Below, in pieces: positions 26,886 to 36,334 of a stretch of 64,000 nucleotides of DNA (position 1 is the stretch's first letter; every line of letters starts with the position of its first letter). The DNA is from Neoalteromonas facilis. Its GTDB lineage: Bacteria > Pseudomonadota > Gammaproteobacteria > Enterobacterales > Alteromonadaceae. The notes below the pieces were generated by a model. The model ran no database searches. It was not told the origin of the DNA and saw nothing but the letters and a program-made list of their open reading frames with translations. Made by a program: the position numbers and the translations under genes. The DNA lies in the NCBI RefSeq assembly GCF_002807665.1, contig NZ_PEAY01000003.1, positions 582,103 to 646,102 on the forward strand. The letters run 5' to 3'.

Positions 26886-28160
26886 ATGACAGACAAGCAA
26901 AACGGTGATGGTGATAATAAATTACTGTACTGCTCATTCTGTGGGAAAAGCCAGCATGAAGTTCGAAAACTTATTGCCGGTCCCTCAGTGTTCATATGCG
27001 ATGAATGTGTTGAGTTGTGCAATGACATTATTCGTGAAGAAATAAAAGAAATTGCACCTAAGCAAGAACAAGATGCGTTACCAAAGCCGCAAGAAATCCA
27101 TGCGCATTTGAATGATTACGTAATCGGCCAAGAACATGCGAAAAAAGTGTTGTCGGTTGCCGTGTACAATCACTATAAACGTTTGCGCAATGGTGATGTG
27201 CATGATGGTGTCGAACTTGGCAAAAGTAATATTCTACTCATCGGCCCAACCGGTAGTGGTAAAACCCTATTGGCTGAGACACTCGCGCGATTGCTCGATG
27301 TACCTTTCACAATGGCAGATGCGACAACACTAACTGAAGCCGGATATGTTGGCGAAGATGTTGAAAATATCATCCAGAAGCTATTGCAAAAATGCGATTA
27401 CGATGTAGAGAAGGCCCAACGTGGTATTGTCTACATTGATGAGATTGATAAGATTTCAAGAAAATCCGACAATCCATCAATTACGCGTGATGTTTCCGGG
27501 GAAGGTGTACAACAAGCGCTACTCAAGCTAATCGAAGGAACGGTTGCATCAGTACCACCACAAGGTGGCCGAAAGCATCCTCAGCAGGAATTCTTGCAGG
27601 TTGATACGTCAAAAATTCTATTTATCTGTGGTGGTGCATTTGCCGGTCTTGATAAAGTGATTGAACAACGTGCGCACACAGGCACCGGAATCGGGTTTGG
27701 CGCTAAAGTAAAAGATACGCAAAACAACAAGCAGTTGACTGAGCTATTCCGTCAAGTTGAACCTGAGGATTTGGTCAAGTATGGTCTGATCCCAGAATTC
27801 ATTGGACGCCTACCAGTGGTTACTAGCTTGGAAGAGTTAAGTGAAGATGCGTTGATCCAAATCTTACGTGAACCAAAGAATGCGATTACAAAACAGTATG
27901 CGGCATTGTTTGCTATCGAAGATACTGAATTGGAATTCCGTGAAGATGCCTTACATGCTATTGCGCAAAAAGCGATGCAACGTAAAACAGGAGCACGCGG
28001 ATTACGCTCAATTGTTGAGGCCGTATTATTGGACACCATGTATGACTTACCGTCGATGGAAAATGTCAGCAAAGTGGTGATTGATGAGTCGGTTATAAAA
28101 GGCGAGTCAAACCCTATCCTGATATACGATTCTCAGGATAAAAAAGCAGCATCTGAATAA
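26886..28160 (+). CDS. clpX: Clp protease ATP-binding subunit ClpX
   Basis: ClpX, 424 residues, exactly the E. coli length. The N-terminal zinc-binding domain ([11 protein letters not shown] with ICDECVELC) recognises adaptors and substrates. The AAA+ module has Walker A GPTGSGKT, Walker B YIDEIDKI, the pore loop GYVGEDVE and the ClpP-docking IGF loop (TGIGFGAKV). It unfolds substrates and feeds them to ClpP, encoded just upstream. A strong terminator follows, so clpPX forms one unit separate from lon. Confidence 0.98.
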   Translation: MTDKQNGDGDNKLLYCSFCGKSQHEVRKLIAGPSVFICDECVELCNDIIREEIKEIAPKQEQDALPKPQEIHAHLNDYVIGQEHAKKVLSVAVYNHYKRLRNGDVHDGVELGKSNILLIGPTGSGKTLLAETLARLLDVPFTMADATTLTEAGYVGEDVENIIQKLLQKCDYDVEKAQRGIVYIDEIDKISRKSDNPSITRDVSGEGVQQALLKLIEGTVASVPPQGGRKHPQQEFLQVDTSKILFICGGAFAGLDKVIEQRAHTGTGIGFGAKVKDTQNNKQLTELFRQVEPEDLVKYGLIPEFIGRLPVVTSLEELSEDALIQILREPKNAITKQYAALFAIEDTELEFREDALHAIAQKAMQRKTGARGLRSIVEAVLLDTMYDLPSMENVSKVVIDESVIKGESNPILIYDSQDKKAASE

Positions 28161-28170
28161 ATAACTTGAA

Positions 28171-28196
28171 AAGGCCCTTAAAAGGGCCTTTTTTTT
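28171..28196 (+). terminator. Intrinsic terminator after clpX
   Basis: A compact hairpin AAGGCCC/GGGCCTT (28171-28190) followed by eight T residues, ending 32 bases before the sigma-32-like -35 of lon. Confidence 0.9.
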
Positions 28197-28227
28197 ATTC
28201 TCTGTTGCTCTATTCTTGATACAGTGA

Positions 28228-28254
28228 TTGAACTTTCTTACCCAAACCCCATAT
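28228..28254 (+). promoter_or_regulatory. Sigma-32 (heat-shock) type promoter of lon
   Basis: TTGAA (28228-28232), a 14-base spacer and CCCCATAT (28247-28254) match the RpoH consensus closely. The predicted start near 28262 gives a leader of about 23 bases to the lon ATG. lon is a known heat-shock gene in E. coli. Confidence 0.8.
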
Positions 28255-28284
28255 AAGAACGATAAGCAGTTTAAGAGAGAAAGC

Positions 28285-30633
28285 ATGTCTAAAGAGCAAG
28301 TACAACGGATTGAGATGCCAGTATTGGCATTGCGAGATGTCGTTGTTTATCCGCATATGGTTATTCCGCTTTTTGTTGGGCGGGAGAAGTCTATTCGTTG
28401 TTTAGACGCAGCGATGGCAAATGATAAACAAATATTTTTAGTTGCCCAAAAAGATGCCGGTGTAGATGAGCCTCAACAAGAGGACATTTTTCATGTTGGC
28501 ACCATTGCAACAATTTTACAGTTATTAAAACTGCCTGATGGCACTGTTAAGGTTTTGGTAGAAGGTAATGTACGTGGCCAGGTAGAAGGTTTAAGTAAAA
28601 CCGAACCGTATTTTGCTGCTGATGTTGAGCGAATGAGCGATGAACCTATCAGTGACAGTGAGCAAGACGTATTAACCCGTTCTGCAGTCTCTCAGTTTGA
28701 GGGCTATGTTAAGTTAAACAAAAAGATACCACCGGAAGTGTTAACCTCTTTAAATGGTATAGAAGATGCTGCTCGCTTAGCTGATACCATGGCAGCACAC
28801 ATGCCACTGAAGTTAGCAGAGAAGCAAAAAGTGCTAGAAATGTCGAGCGTCAATGAGCGCATCGAATATTTAATGGCATTGATGGAAGGTGAGATTGATG
28901 TTCTTCAGGTCGAAAAGAAAATTCGTACCCGCGTTAAAAAGCAAATGGAGAAAAGCCAGCGCGAGTATTATCTGAATGAACAGATGAAAGCGATCCAGAA
29001 AGAGTTGGGTGAGTTAGATGAAGCACCTGATGAATTCGAAGCGCTGAATACTAAGATTGAAGAAGCAAAAATGCCACAAGAGGCTAAAGATAAAGCTTCT
29101 GCAGAACTTAAAAAGCTCAAGATGATGTCTCCGATGTCAGCAGAAGCTACTGTGGTACGCAGTTATATTGATTGGCTAACGGGGGTGCCGTGGCATAAAC
29201 GTTCTGCGGTTAAAAAGGATCTGGCCAAGGCGGAGAAGATCCTCGATGCTGATCATTATGGTCTCGAGAAAGTTAAAGAGCGCATCATTGAATATCTCGC
29301 CGTTCAACAACGTGTTAAAAAATTAAAAGGGCCTATTTTATGTCTTGTTGGTCCACCGGGTGTAGGTAAAACCTCTTTAGGTCAGTCTATTGCGAAGGCG
29401 ACAGGGCGAAAATATGTTCGTATGGCGTTAGGCGGTGTTAGAGATGAAGCTGAAATTCGTGGTCATCGCCGCACCTACATAGGGTCTATGCCGGGTAAGC
29501 TGATCCAGAAAATGTCGAAAGTTGGTGTGAAAAACCCGCTCTTTTTATTAGATGAAATCGATAAAATGTCATCGGATATGCGCGGCGATCCTTCCTCAGC
29601 CTTATTGGAAGTGTTGGATCCAGAGCAAAACAGTTCATTTAGCGATCACTATTTAGAAGTTGATTATGATCTGTCGGACGTCATGTTTGTCGCTACATCA
29701 AACAGCATGAATATACCGGGTCCTTTGTTAGATCGTATGGAAGTGATTCGTTTGTCGGGCTATACCGAAGACGAGAAGTTAAACATTGCGCAACGCCACT
29801 TGGTTTCAAAGCAAATCGAACGCAACGGATTGAAAGATGCAGAATTAGAAATAACGGATTCGGCGATACTGGGGATGATCCGTTATTACACCAGAGAGGC
29901 AGGTGTTAGAAGTTTAGAGCGCGAGATCTCAAAGGTTTGTCGTAAAGCGGTTAAACATATTTTACTAAACCCTAAGTCCGACAAAGTGGTTGTCACGCAG
30001 GAAAACCTTAAAGACTATTTAGGTGTGCAGCGATTTGATTATGGAAAAGCTGATAAAGAAAACCAAATTGGTCAAGTCACCGGCCTAGCGTGGACTCAAG
30101 TGGGTGGGGATTTATTAACGATAGAGACCACCGCTGTACCAGGGAAAGGAAAGATGACCTTTACCGGCTCTTTGGGTGATGTGATGCAGGAGTCGATTAA
30201 GACTGCGATGACCGTCGTTCGAAGCCGAGCTGAAAAACTACGTATCAACAGCGATTTTCATGAGAAGCGCGATATCCATGTGCACGTGCCTGAAGGCGCT
30301 ACTCCAAAAGATGGCCCCAGTGCTGGTATTGGAATGTGCACAGCGTTGGTATCTTGTTTAACTGGGAATCCAGTTAAATGCGATGTGGCGATGACCGGTG
30401 AAATTACGCTTCGCGGGGAAGTGTTAGCGATAGGTGGTTTGAAAGAGAAGCTTCTTGCAGCGCACCGAGGTGGCATTAAAACCGTCATTATTCCTCATGA
30501 AAATGAACGTGACTTGGAAGAAATTCCAGAAAATGTGAAGAAAGATTTATCGATCCACCCAGTAAAATGGATTGATGAGGTGCTTGATTTGGCACTTCAA
30601 GAGCCAGTGGAATCGTTTAAGATAGAAAAATAA
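28285..30633 (+). CDS. lon: ATP-dependent protease Lon
   Basis: Lon, 782 residues (E. coli 784), starting at the ATG at 28285 behind GAGAGA; an upstream in-frame start at 28228 would lie inside the promoter. N-terminal substrate-binding domain (from PVLALRDVVVYPHMVIPLFVG), coiled coil, AAA+ domain with Walker A GPPGVGKTS and Walker B FLLDEIDKM, and C-terminal Ser-Lys protease domain with PKDGPSAGIGM and GGLKEKLLAA. It degrades misfolded and regulatory proteins, including SulA and others in E. coli. Own promoter and terminator; hupB follows. Confidence 0.98.
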   Translation: MSKEQVQRIEMPVLALRDVVVYPHMVIPLFVGREKSIRCLDAAMANDKQIFLVAQKDAGVDEPQQEDIFHVGTIATILQLLKLPDGTVKVLVEGNVRGQVEGLSKTEPYFAADVERMSDEPISDSEQDVLTRSAVSQFEGYVKLNKKIPPEVLTSLNGIEDAARLADTMAAHMPLKLAEKQKVLEMSSVNERIEYLMALMEGEIDVLQVEKKIRTRVKKQMEKSQREYYLNEQMKAIQKELGELDEAPDEFEALNTKIEEAKMPQEAKDKASAELKKLKMMSPMSAEATVVRSYIDWLTGVPWHKRSAVKKDLAKAEKILDADHYGLEKVKERIIEYLAVQQRVKKLKGPILCLVGPPGVGKTSLGQSIAKATGRKYVRMALGGVRDEAEIRGHRRTYIGSMPGKLIQKMSKVGVKNPLFLLDEIDKMSSDMRGDPSSALLEVLDPEQNSSFSDHYLEVDYDLSDVMFVATSNSMNIPGPLLDRMEVIRLSGYTEDEKLNIAQRHLVSKQIERNGLKDAELEITDSAILGMIRYYTREAGVRSLEREISKVCRKAVKHILLNPKSDKVVVTQENLKDYLGVQRFDYGKADKENQIGQVTGLAWTQVGGDLLTIETTAVPGKGKMTFTGSLGDVMQESIKTAMTVVRSRAEKLRINSDFHEKRDIHVHVPEGATPKDGPSAGIGMCTALVSCLTGNPVKCDVAMTGEITLRGEVLAIGGLKEKLLAAHRGGIKTVIIPHENERDLEEIPENVKKDLSIHPVKWIDEVLDLALQEPVESFKIEK

Positions 30634-30693
30634 TTCCCGTTTTTGCAGGGATTTTTAATGTAGCGATACACCCTAATATAGACGTAAAGGCAT

Positions 30694-30741
30694 AAAAACC
30701 GCTCAATAGATTAAAAAATAACCAATTGAGCGGTTTTTTTT
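30694..30741 (+). terminator. Intrinsic terminator after lon
   Basis: A 14-bp stem (AAAAACCGCTCAAT with ATTGAGCGGTTTTT, 30694-30707 and 30725-30738), 17-base loop and a following T run. The rest of the 323-base gap to hupB holds a second small hairpin TGCCACC/GGTGGCA (30816-30834) and the hupB promoter. Confidence 0.9.
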
Positions 30742-30871
30742 TCACTTTTTTAACGAATATAGCTTCAAACTGGAAATAGTTGTGATACCTTTAATGGGTA
30801 TTCGCTTCAAGCCTTTGCCACCAAAGGGGTGGCAGCGATTCAGTAGAAGTTAATAAATTGTAAATGGACGC

Positions 30872-30900
30872 TTGATGTTATTATTCAAGCTTGCTATAAC
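30872..30900 (+). promoter_or_regulatory. Predicted hupB promoter
   Basis: TTGATG (30872-30877), a 17-base spacer and TATAAC (30895-30900): a strong sigma-70 match 57 bases before the hupB start. Confidence 0.7.
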
Positions 30901-30904
30901 CACA

Positions 30905-30924
30905 TGGCAAAAACGGTTTTGCCA
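30905..30924 (+). promoter_or_regulatory. Stem-loop at the 5' end of the hupB mRNA
   Basis: TGGCAAAA and TTTTGCCA pair perfectly (8 bp, four-base loop) right at the predicted transcript start near 30907. A terminal stem-loop of this kind commonly protects mRNAs from decay; this role is inferred. An unstructured A-rich leader and AAGGGGA follow. Confidence 0.5.
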
Positions 30925-30956
30925 CACAAATAATAACAACCGAAGGGGATCTTATT

Positions 30957-31229
30957 GTGAACAAGTCTCAACTCATTGATACCATCGCTGCAAGCGCAGA
31001 TATTTCTAAAGCAGCAGCTGGACGTGCTCTAGACGCTTTCACTGACGCAGTAACTGCAGCTCTTAAAGATGGTGATCAAGTAGCACTTGTTGGTTTTGGT
31101 ACATTCTCAGTTAGAGAGCGTGCAGCTCGTAGCGGTCGTAACCCACAAACTGGCCAAACAATTCAAATCGCAGCAGCGAAAGTACCTTCTTTCAAAGCTG
31201 GTAAAGCACTTAAAGACGCTTGTAACTAA
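30957..31229 (+). CDS. hupB: DNA-binding protein HU-beta
   Basis: HU-beta, 90 residues, full length, starting with GTG as E. coli hupB does. It begins [27 protein letters not shown] and carries the DNA-binding arm signature [21 protein letters not shown] with Pro at the tip, ending [14 protein letters not shown]. It is an abundant nucleoid protein that bends DNA without strong sequence preference. Shine-Dalgarno AAGGGGA. It has its own promoter and a strong terminator, so it is a single-gene unit. Confidence 0.98.
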   Translation: MNKSQLIDTIAASADISKAAAGRALDAFTDAVTAALKDGDQVALVGFGTFSVRERAARSGRNPQTGQTIQIAAAKVPSFKAGKALKDACN

Positions 31230-31251
31230 TTACTCGTTTCGCTTAAGTTCG

Positions 31252-31281
31252 AAAAAGCCTCTGATCTTCAGAGGCTTTTTT
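31252..31281 (+). terminator. Intrinsic terminator after hupB
   Basis: AAAAAGCCTCTGA and TCAGAGGCTTTTT form a 13-bp stem around a three-base loop, 22 bases after the hupB stop. Its A and T flanks would let it work on both strands. Confidence 0.92.
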
Positions 31282-31375
31282 ATTTCATTAGTACAATATC
31301 TGCAAACTCACATCTTTATCTCGTATCTCAGCCTTTAATGTGGAAATAACCTGTCGAGAAATTTTCTGAATGCGG

Positions 31376-31381
31376 TATAAT
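31376..31381 (+). promoter_or_regulatory. Predicted ppiD -10 element
   Basis: A perfect TATAAT followed by the GC-rich TCGCGGCC, 74 bases before ppiD. The -35 region is weak (GTCGAG at 17 bases). Confidence 0.4.
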
Positions 31382-31455
31382 TCGCGGCCTGAAATGAATG
31401 TGGGCTTTACGCTAGAGTTTACAAAATAAATGGTTTTATGGAGATTTTATAAGCC

Positions 31456-33345
31456 ATGTTAGAGAAAATAAGAGAAGGGGCTCAGGGTCCTTGGGCGATG
31501 GTGATTATTGCACTTATCGTTTTGAGCTTCGTGTTTGCAGGTGTTGGCAGTTACCTTACAGGTTCAACCGAAACAGCTGTTGCTAAAGTGAATGGTGTGG
31601 AGATACAACAAAACACCTTAGAGCGTGCATACCAAAATGAACGTGCTCGCATTGAAAATCAGTTTGGTGAAGGTGTTGCAGCACTGTTTGCAAATCCTGA
31701 CTACTTGCGTGAGTTCCGTTTGGGCGTGTTAGATCGCTTAATTGGAGAGCAACTGGTTGAACAAAAAGCGGTTGAATTGGGCTTGCGCGTGAGCGATGCA
31801 CAAATACGCGAAGCCATCCTAAATATGCCGGAATTCCAAGTGGGTGGTCAGTTCAATAACGATCGTTATCAAGCCATTATCCAGCAAGCCGGTTTTAAGC
31901 CAAATACATTCCGTGATTATATGCGTGCTGAGATGACGCGCGAGCAATTGGCGCGAGCATTGGCTGGCAGTGAGTTTGCTTTAACAGCTGAGGCCAGCCG
32001 GATTGGTTTGCTACAAGATCAGCAACGTAACATTGACGTATTATCGATCGCGTCTGAACCTTTTTCTGCTGATGTCGAAGTTACTGAGCAAGATGTACAA
32101 AGCTATTATCAGGCAAATTTAGAACAGTACGATACGCAGGAGCGTGTAGCATTAAGTTTCGTTGAGTTGCGAGTCAGTGATTTGCTCGGCGAAGTTGATG
32201 TTACAGAAGATGAAATTTCTGAATATTATACGTTGAACAAACGTTCATATATGACTGAAGAAGAGCGTCGCGTTTCACACATCCTCGTAGAGTTCGGAGA
32301 AGATGAAGATGCTGCGGAAGCTAAAGCGGCTGCTATATTAGCGCGTGTGCAAGCGGGTGAAGATTTTGCAGAATTAGCATCTACAGAGTCTGATGATGCA
32401 TTCAGTGCTGAAAACGGTGGTGACCTAGACTTTTTCGGTCGCGACATTATGGATCCCGCGTTTGAAGAAGCTGCATTTTCGTTGGCGGAAGTGGGCAACA
32501 CGTCTGAAGTGGTTCGCAGTGATTTTGGTTTCCATATCATCAAATTAACGGATATCAGACCTGAACAAGTCACGCCTTTAGCGGAAGTGTCAGAGGACAT
32601 ACGCACGATACTGTTGACAGATAAAGCAACAGAAATGTTTTATGCACGTCAACAGGACATGGCTCAATTAGCCTTTGAAATTCCAGACACGTTGCAAGAT
32701 GTAGCCGGCGCTGCGGGTACTCAGGTACAAGAAACTGAACTGTTTACAAATGGTGCTGCGCCAGCGATGGTTAATTATCCGCAAGTGCTCGCGGTCGCGT
32801 TTAGTCCTGAGTTAATTGAAGAGCGAGTCAACTCAGATCTGATTGAAGTGAGTGAAGATCATGTGATTGTTGTTCGTGTTGCAGAGCATGAACCTCAACG
32901 TACGAAAGCATTGGAAGAGGTTGCTACATCTATCGAAGATATGCTTCGCCGTGAGCGTGCGCAACAGGCGGCCCTTGCCTTTGCTGACGAGCTTATGTTG
33001 AAGTTGCAAGCCGGAGAATCAATCGAAGAAGCGCTAACCGAAAAATCATTGGCGTGGGAGTCATTTAGCGATATTACCCGTAGCATGAATACTCCAGGCA
33101 TTCAGGTTGTTGAGCAAGCGTTTACTTTGGGATTAGATGCTGGGCAAGAGTTTACAACTGTAGCGAAGTCGAACGGTGATGCAGCGTTAGTGAAGCTGGT
33201 TGCTGTCAATACGCCGGAAATGCCTGAAGAAGCACAGGTGACAGCGTTTAAACAACGATTAGCGTCTAATTTCAGCCAGACTAATTACCAAGCATTCGTA
33301 GATGCGTTGCGCAGCAATGCTGACGTGGCGATATTGGTGCAATAA
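31456..33345 (+). CDS. ppiD: Periplasmic folding chaperone PpiD (SurA-like/parvulin)
   Basis: PpiD, 629 residues (E. coli 623). One N-terminal membrane anchor (about 15-33, MVIIALIVLSFVFAGVG) holds a large periplasmic part. A SurA-like N domain is followed by a parvulin domain at about 265-360, with RRVSHILVEF, GGDLDFFGRD and SDFGFHIIKLTDI. PpiD associates with the SecYEG translocon and assists proteins emerging into the periplasm. The position after hupB is conserved in gammaproteobacteria. A strong terminator follows. Confidence 0.96.
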   Translation: MLEKIREGAQGPWAMVIIALIVLSFVFAGVGSYLTGSTETAVAKVNGVEIQQNTLERAYQNERARIENQFGEGVAALFANPDYLREFRLGVLDRLIGEQLVEQKAVELGLRVSDAQIREAILNMPEFQVGGQFNNDRYQAIIQQAGFKPNTFRDYMRAEMTREQLARALAGSEFALTAEASRIGLLQDQQRNIDVLSIASEPFSADVEVTEQDVQSYYQANLEQYDTQERVALSFVELRVSDLLGEVDVTEDEISEYYTLNKRSYMTEEERRVSHILVEFGEDEDAAEAKAAAILARVQAGEDFAELASTESDDAFSAENGGDLDFFGRDIMDPAFEEAAFSLAEVGNTSEVVRSDFGFHIIKLTDIRPEQVTPLAEVSEDIRTILLTDKATEMFYARQQDMAQLAFEIPDTLQDVAGAAGTQVQETELFTNGAAPAMVNYPQVLAVAFSPELIEERVNSDLIEVSEDHVIVVRVAEHEPQRTKALEEVATSIEDMLRRERAQQAALAFADELMLKLQAGESIEEALTEKSLAWESFSDITRSMNTPGIQVVEQAFTLGLDAGQEFTTVAKSNGDAALVKLVAVNTPEMPEEAQVTAFKQRLASNFSQTNYQAFVDALRSNADVAILVQ

Positions 33346-33360
33346 GTCTAGATGATATAA

Positions 33361-33399
33361 AAAAGCCCCGCTTCGTATGTGAAGCGGGGCTTTTTTGTT
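33361..33399 (+). terminator. Intrinsic terminator after ppiD
   Basis: A perfect 14-bp stem AAAAGCCCCGCTTC/GAAGCGGGGCTTTT with a six-base loop and T run. The A-rich left side makes it likely to work for the minus-strand short gene at 33412 as well. Confidence 0.93.
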
Positions 33400-33411
33400 G
33401 CTGCAATAAAG

Positions 33412-33591
33412 TCAGTATTGTGATTGAGTAATAAACAATAGAACGGTGTAAGCGATGGCTAAACCGGTAGAGAATATAAGGATATATTTGAATCCTTGTT
33501 TACCCTGTCGAACCGAATAGCCCTGCGATTTAAGGTAAACGACCCACACCAAGCACAACAAAACCGGTACTAAAAAAAGTAAACGTATCAA
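33412..33591 (-). CDS. Short two-helix membrane protein, function unknown
   Basis: A 59-codon frame on the minus strand from TTG at 33591 to TGA at 33412. It reads LIRLLFLVPVLLCLVWVVYL, a short basic stretch SQGYSVRQGKQGFKY, then a second hydrophobic segment ILIFSTGLAIAYTVLLFI. A strong Shine-Dalgarno AGGAAGGA precedes the TTG. The two-helix layout with a polar Gly/Gln-rich loop looks like a real inner-membrane protein; I do not recognise a named family. It sits between ppiD and the M28 peptidase gene and ends just before the bidirectional-looking terminator. Confidence 0.65.
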   Translation of the reverse strand: MIRLLFLVPVLLCLVWVVYLKSQGYSVRQGKQGFKYILIFSTGLAIAYTVLLFITQSQY

Positions 33592-33650
33592 AGCTTAATC
33601 CTTCCTCAAACAGTTATGCTGAACAATGCATTTATACGGCATCTAAACCC

Positions 33651-33687
33651 AAAAAGCCCACTGGATTATATTGAGTGATCCAGTGGG
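33651..33687 (-). terminator. Intrinsic terminator of the M28 peptidase gene
   Basis: CCCACTGGAT/ATCCAGTGGG (33657-33666 with 33678-33687) forms a 10-bp stem just past the stop codon; on the minus strand it is followed by CTTTTT. Confidence 0.7.
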
Positions 33688-33696
33688 AATAATTGA

Positions 33697-35094
33697 TTAT
33701 AGAGCAGGGGCTGGACGTGGTTCTATGGATGTATTAGCCATAAAATCGGTAAAGATGGCCCAAACAGCTAAATTTTGTTGTAACTCGGCGGGGTCAATTT
33801 TATCCAAGGTGTCATTTGGTGTGTGGTGATAGTCAAAATAGTAGGTGCCGTCTTGGCGCAAGCTAACAACAGGTACACCGTGCTTGGGTAGCATCGAAAC
33901 ATCTGGACCGCCACCGGCTTCGTTATTGCCTTTCTCAACGCCTAAAGGCGCTAGGGCCGCATGTAATTGCTCAGCCAAAGGAAGTGCTTTCTCATCGAAG
34001 CGAGTGTCTAAGCGATAGATTCGGCCAGCGCCGAAATCACTTTCAGCCGCGACAATTAGTTTACCTAGATTATCTTTTTCAACGCGTGCATATTCGTTGC
34101 CGCCGAGAAGCCCTATTTCTTCAGCCGCGTATAAGACGACACGAACCGTTCGTTTAGGCTGCCCAACAACGTCCTTAACTAATTTTGCCGCAGCCATCAC
34201 AATACCCACACCGGCACCATCATCCAACGCGCCGGTGCCTTCATCCCAAGAGTCCAAATGAGCAGAAATTAACACGATTTCGTCTGGACGCTCAGTTCCG
34301 ATAAAGTCGCCAATAACATTATAGGAAGTCTGCCAGCCTAATTCTTTTGCTCTTAGATCCACATCGAGTGTAACGGTGTGACCTGCATGGATCATAGCTT
34401 CAACCGTGTCAGAATCCGCGTTTGACAATGCGCCTGCGGGGATCTTTTCTACATCGTCGCTGTAACGCATAATGCCCGTGTGGGCGAATCTTGAATTGTC
34501 GGTTCCTACCGAGCGGATCAGTACAGCACTAGCGCCCAGTTTGGCGGCTTCTACTGCACCCTGAACGCGACCACTGACAACCGGTCCGTATCCTCTGCCG
34601 GCCTTATCGCGTTCCATTCTATGATTGATAAAAACAATTTTGCCAGCAACATCATCCGGTTTTAGCTCAGTGAGTGCTTGCATTGAATCGACCATGATCA
34701 CATCTGCAACTAGGCCACCTTCTGGAGTCGCGATAGAGCCGCCTAGGGCAGTTATCACTAGGTCTTGTTTAAATGGCGCAACTATCTTAGCGTCAGCTAA
34801 TCCTCTCGACCAGTTTCTGACTCTAACCGGTTGTGAGGTAATGCGATCAAAGCCTAACTCTGCAAATTTGTTTTTAGCCCATTCTACCGCACGCTTATCT
34901 CCTTCGCTTCCCGGTATGCGAGGACCGACTTCGACCGTAAGAGACTTAACTACGTCATAGGCTAGCGTTGAATTGGCCGCTATGTCTGCAAGCGATTTAT
35001 CGGATGTATGCGCTTGTTGAGTGGATGTCGCGGCACAGGCAATTGTTGATAAACAAGCTAGGCCAAGCAACAGGCTTTTCTTTATGGATAGCAT
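33697..35094 (-). CDS. M28 family zinc aminopeptidase, exported
   Basis: A 465-residue exported metallopeptidase. The signal peptide (about 1-22) ends near STIACAATS; the Cys is in a weak lipobox, so it may be a lipoprotein or cleaved by signal peptidase I. A protease-associated (PA) domain (about 95-250) is inserted before the catalytic core. Zinc-site motifs of family M28 are visible: ISAHLDSWDEGTGALDDGAG, YAAEEIGLLGG and a late His in YHHTPNDTLDK. It resembles carboxypeptidase Q-like peptidases; likely role is peptide scavenging in the periplasm. Monocistronic, divergent from a TPR gene. Confidence 0.92.
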   Translation of the reverse strand: MLSIKKSLLLGLACLSTIACAATSTQQAHTSDKSLADIAANSTLAYDVVKSLTVEVGPRIPGSEGDKRAVEWAKNKFAELGFDRITSQPVRVRNWSRGLADAKIVAPFKQDLVITALGGSIATPEGGLVADVIMVDSMQALTELKPDDVAGKIVFINHRMERDKAGRGYGPVVSGRVQGAVEAAKLGASAVLIRSVGTDNSRFAHTGIMRYSDDVEKIPAGALSNADSDTVEAMIHAGHTVTLDVDLRAKELGWQTSYNVIGDFIGTERPDEIVLISAHLDSWDEGTGALDDGAGVGIVMAAAKLVKDVVGQPKRTVRVVLYAAEEIGLLGGNEYARVEKDNLGKLIVAAESDFGAGRIYRLDTRFDEKALPLAEQLHAALAPLGVEKGNNEAGGGPDVSMLPKHGVPVVSLRQDGTYYFDYHHTPNDTLDKIDPAELQQNLAVWAIFTDFMANTSIEPRPAPAL

Positions 35095-35321
35095 TGATGT
35101 TCCTTGATGATAGGTGTAATAGGAGTCTAACTGAAGTCACTCTAGGGATGAAGAGGTACCATTGGCTATCTTCGGCTAAACCCCTAAAGCGTCGGTTAAA
35201 CGTCAGTTTTGATGGTATGATTAGCATCATAATTCAAAATCTAATCGTAACGGTCGGCTTATTGGTCGCTTAAAGAATCATAGGCGGCGACGGCGGTAAG
35301 TCTCTTTGATGCGCGGGAAGA

Positions 35322-36275
35322 ATGCAGTTACATAATATTACGCTCACATTCAGATACATTTTGATGATCATGTATCTGGTTATACCGCTTGGCGCTGTTG
35401 CGGATAATCTATACGACGTTCGCGGCGATTGTCTCGCTTCACCTCATGCTTGTTTAGCACAAACTGAGTCCTCCCTTAGTGCATTACCAGAGGGGAGCCG
35501 AGAGTGGTATCGTTTAACGATGATGAAACTGCTGGCTCTCATTGAAATGCAGCAATATCCAACGTTGCGTAGTGAGTTATTGTCAGTGTTAGTTGATCAG
35601 CAATCACCTATGGTTTTTAAAGCAACGGTGTATACATTGCATTCAAAGGTACTGTTATTAGATGGTAAAAAAGCTGAAGGGCGTCGGTACCTAGACAAAG
35701 CCGTGACACTGGTCGCTCAAATTAACGAGTCATATCCAGACCCATTCAGAAGTGCTGATATCCTAAATTTGTACACATACATACCTGAATTGAACGAACA
35801 AGCAATGTTGTTTGCGAAATCGCTTATTCCTAACATTGAACGGGTCTCTGAACCGGATGGTTTGGCCGATCTATTGATTGCGCTTGGACATACATTTAAG
35901 TACGCAGGTCAGCTTGAATCATCGTTATCTTATTATCAGAAGGCATTAAGTATTTATGATTTAACACCAGATGATGTGCGAAGGGTTTCGGTGTTACATA
36001 ACGTCGCGACGGGTTTCAGCAATTTGAAAAATTATACAATGGCTGAAGAATACTTTAGTTCAGCTTTGCGTGAATGGGCTAAGCATCCAGGCAGTGAAGT
36101 TGGTATGAACCATACACGATTAAAATTAGTCGAAAACTATATATTACAAGAACGTTTCACGGAGGCTTCAGATTTGTTATCCGCCTCGACTATTCCTGAC
36201 ATGCCTCGCTATCAACTATTGCTTTACCAATCACTTGACGCTCAAATTAGCGCGAATCAACAGCTAAATGACTGA
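35322..36275 (+). CDS. Exported TPR-repeat protein
   Basis: A 317-residue protein with a hydrophobic N-terminus (about 8-27, cleavage near GAVA) and tetratricopeptide repeats. Repeats are clearest at about 180-250, for example LIALGHTFKYAGQLESSLSYY and LHNVATGFSNLKNYTMAEEYF. Two cysteines follow the signal peptide (CLASPHAC). Probably a periplasmic scaffold; an alternative start at the internal ATGs (residues 15 or 17) is possible because no good ribosome-binding site is seen. No family name can be given. It is convergent with rpsT. Confidence 0.7.
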   Translation: MQLHNITLTFRYILMIMYLVIPLGAVADNLYDVRGDCLASPHACLAQTESSLSALPEGSREWYRLTMMKLLALIEMQQYPTLRSELLSVLVDQQSPMVFKATVYTLHSKVLLLDGKKAEGRRYLDKAVTLVAQINESYPDPFRSADILNLYTYIPELNEQAMLFAKSLIPNIERVSEPDGLADLLIALGHTFKYAGQLESSLSYYQKALSIYDLTPDDVRRVSVLHNVATGFSNLKNYTMAEEYFSSALREWAKHPGSEVGMNHTRLKLVENYILQERFTEASDLLSASTIPDMPRYQLLLYQSLDAQISANQQLND

Positions 36276-36290
36276 ATCATGAAGTACAAA

Positions 36291-36315
36291 AAAAGCGCCA
36301 ACAGGCGCCTTTTTA
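36291..36315. terminator. Shared terminator between the TPR gene and rpsT
   Basis: A-rich flank, GCGCC-AACA-GGCGC hairpin (36295-36308) and T-rich flank. It can act on either strand for these convergent genes. Confidence 0.7.
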
Positions 36316-36334
36316 TTGAATATAAACTGGTAAA

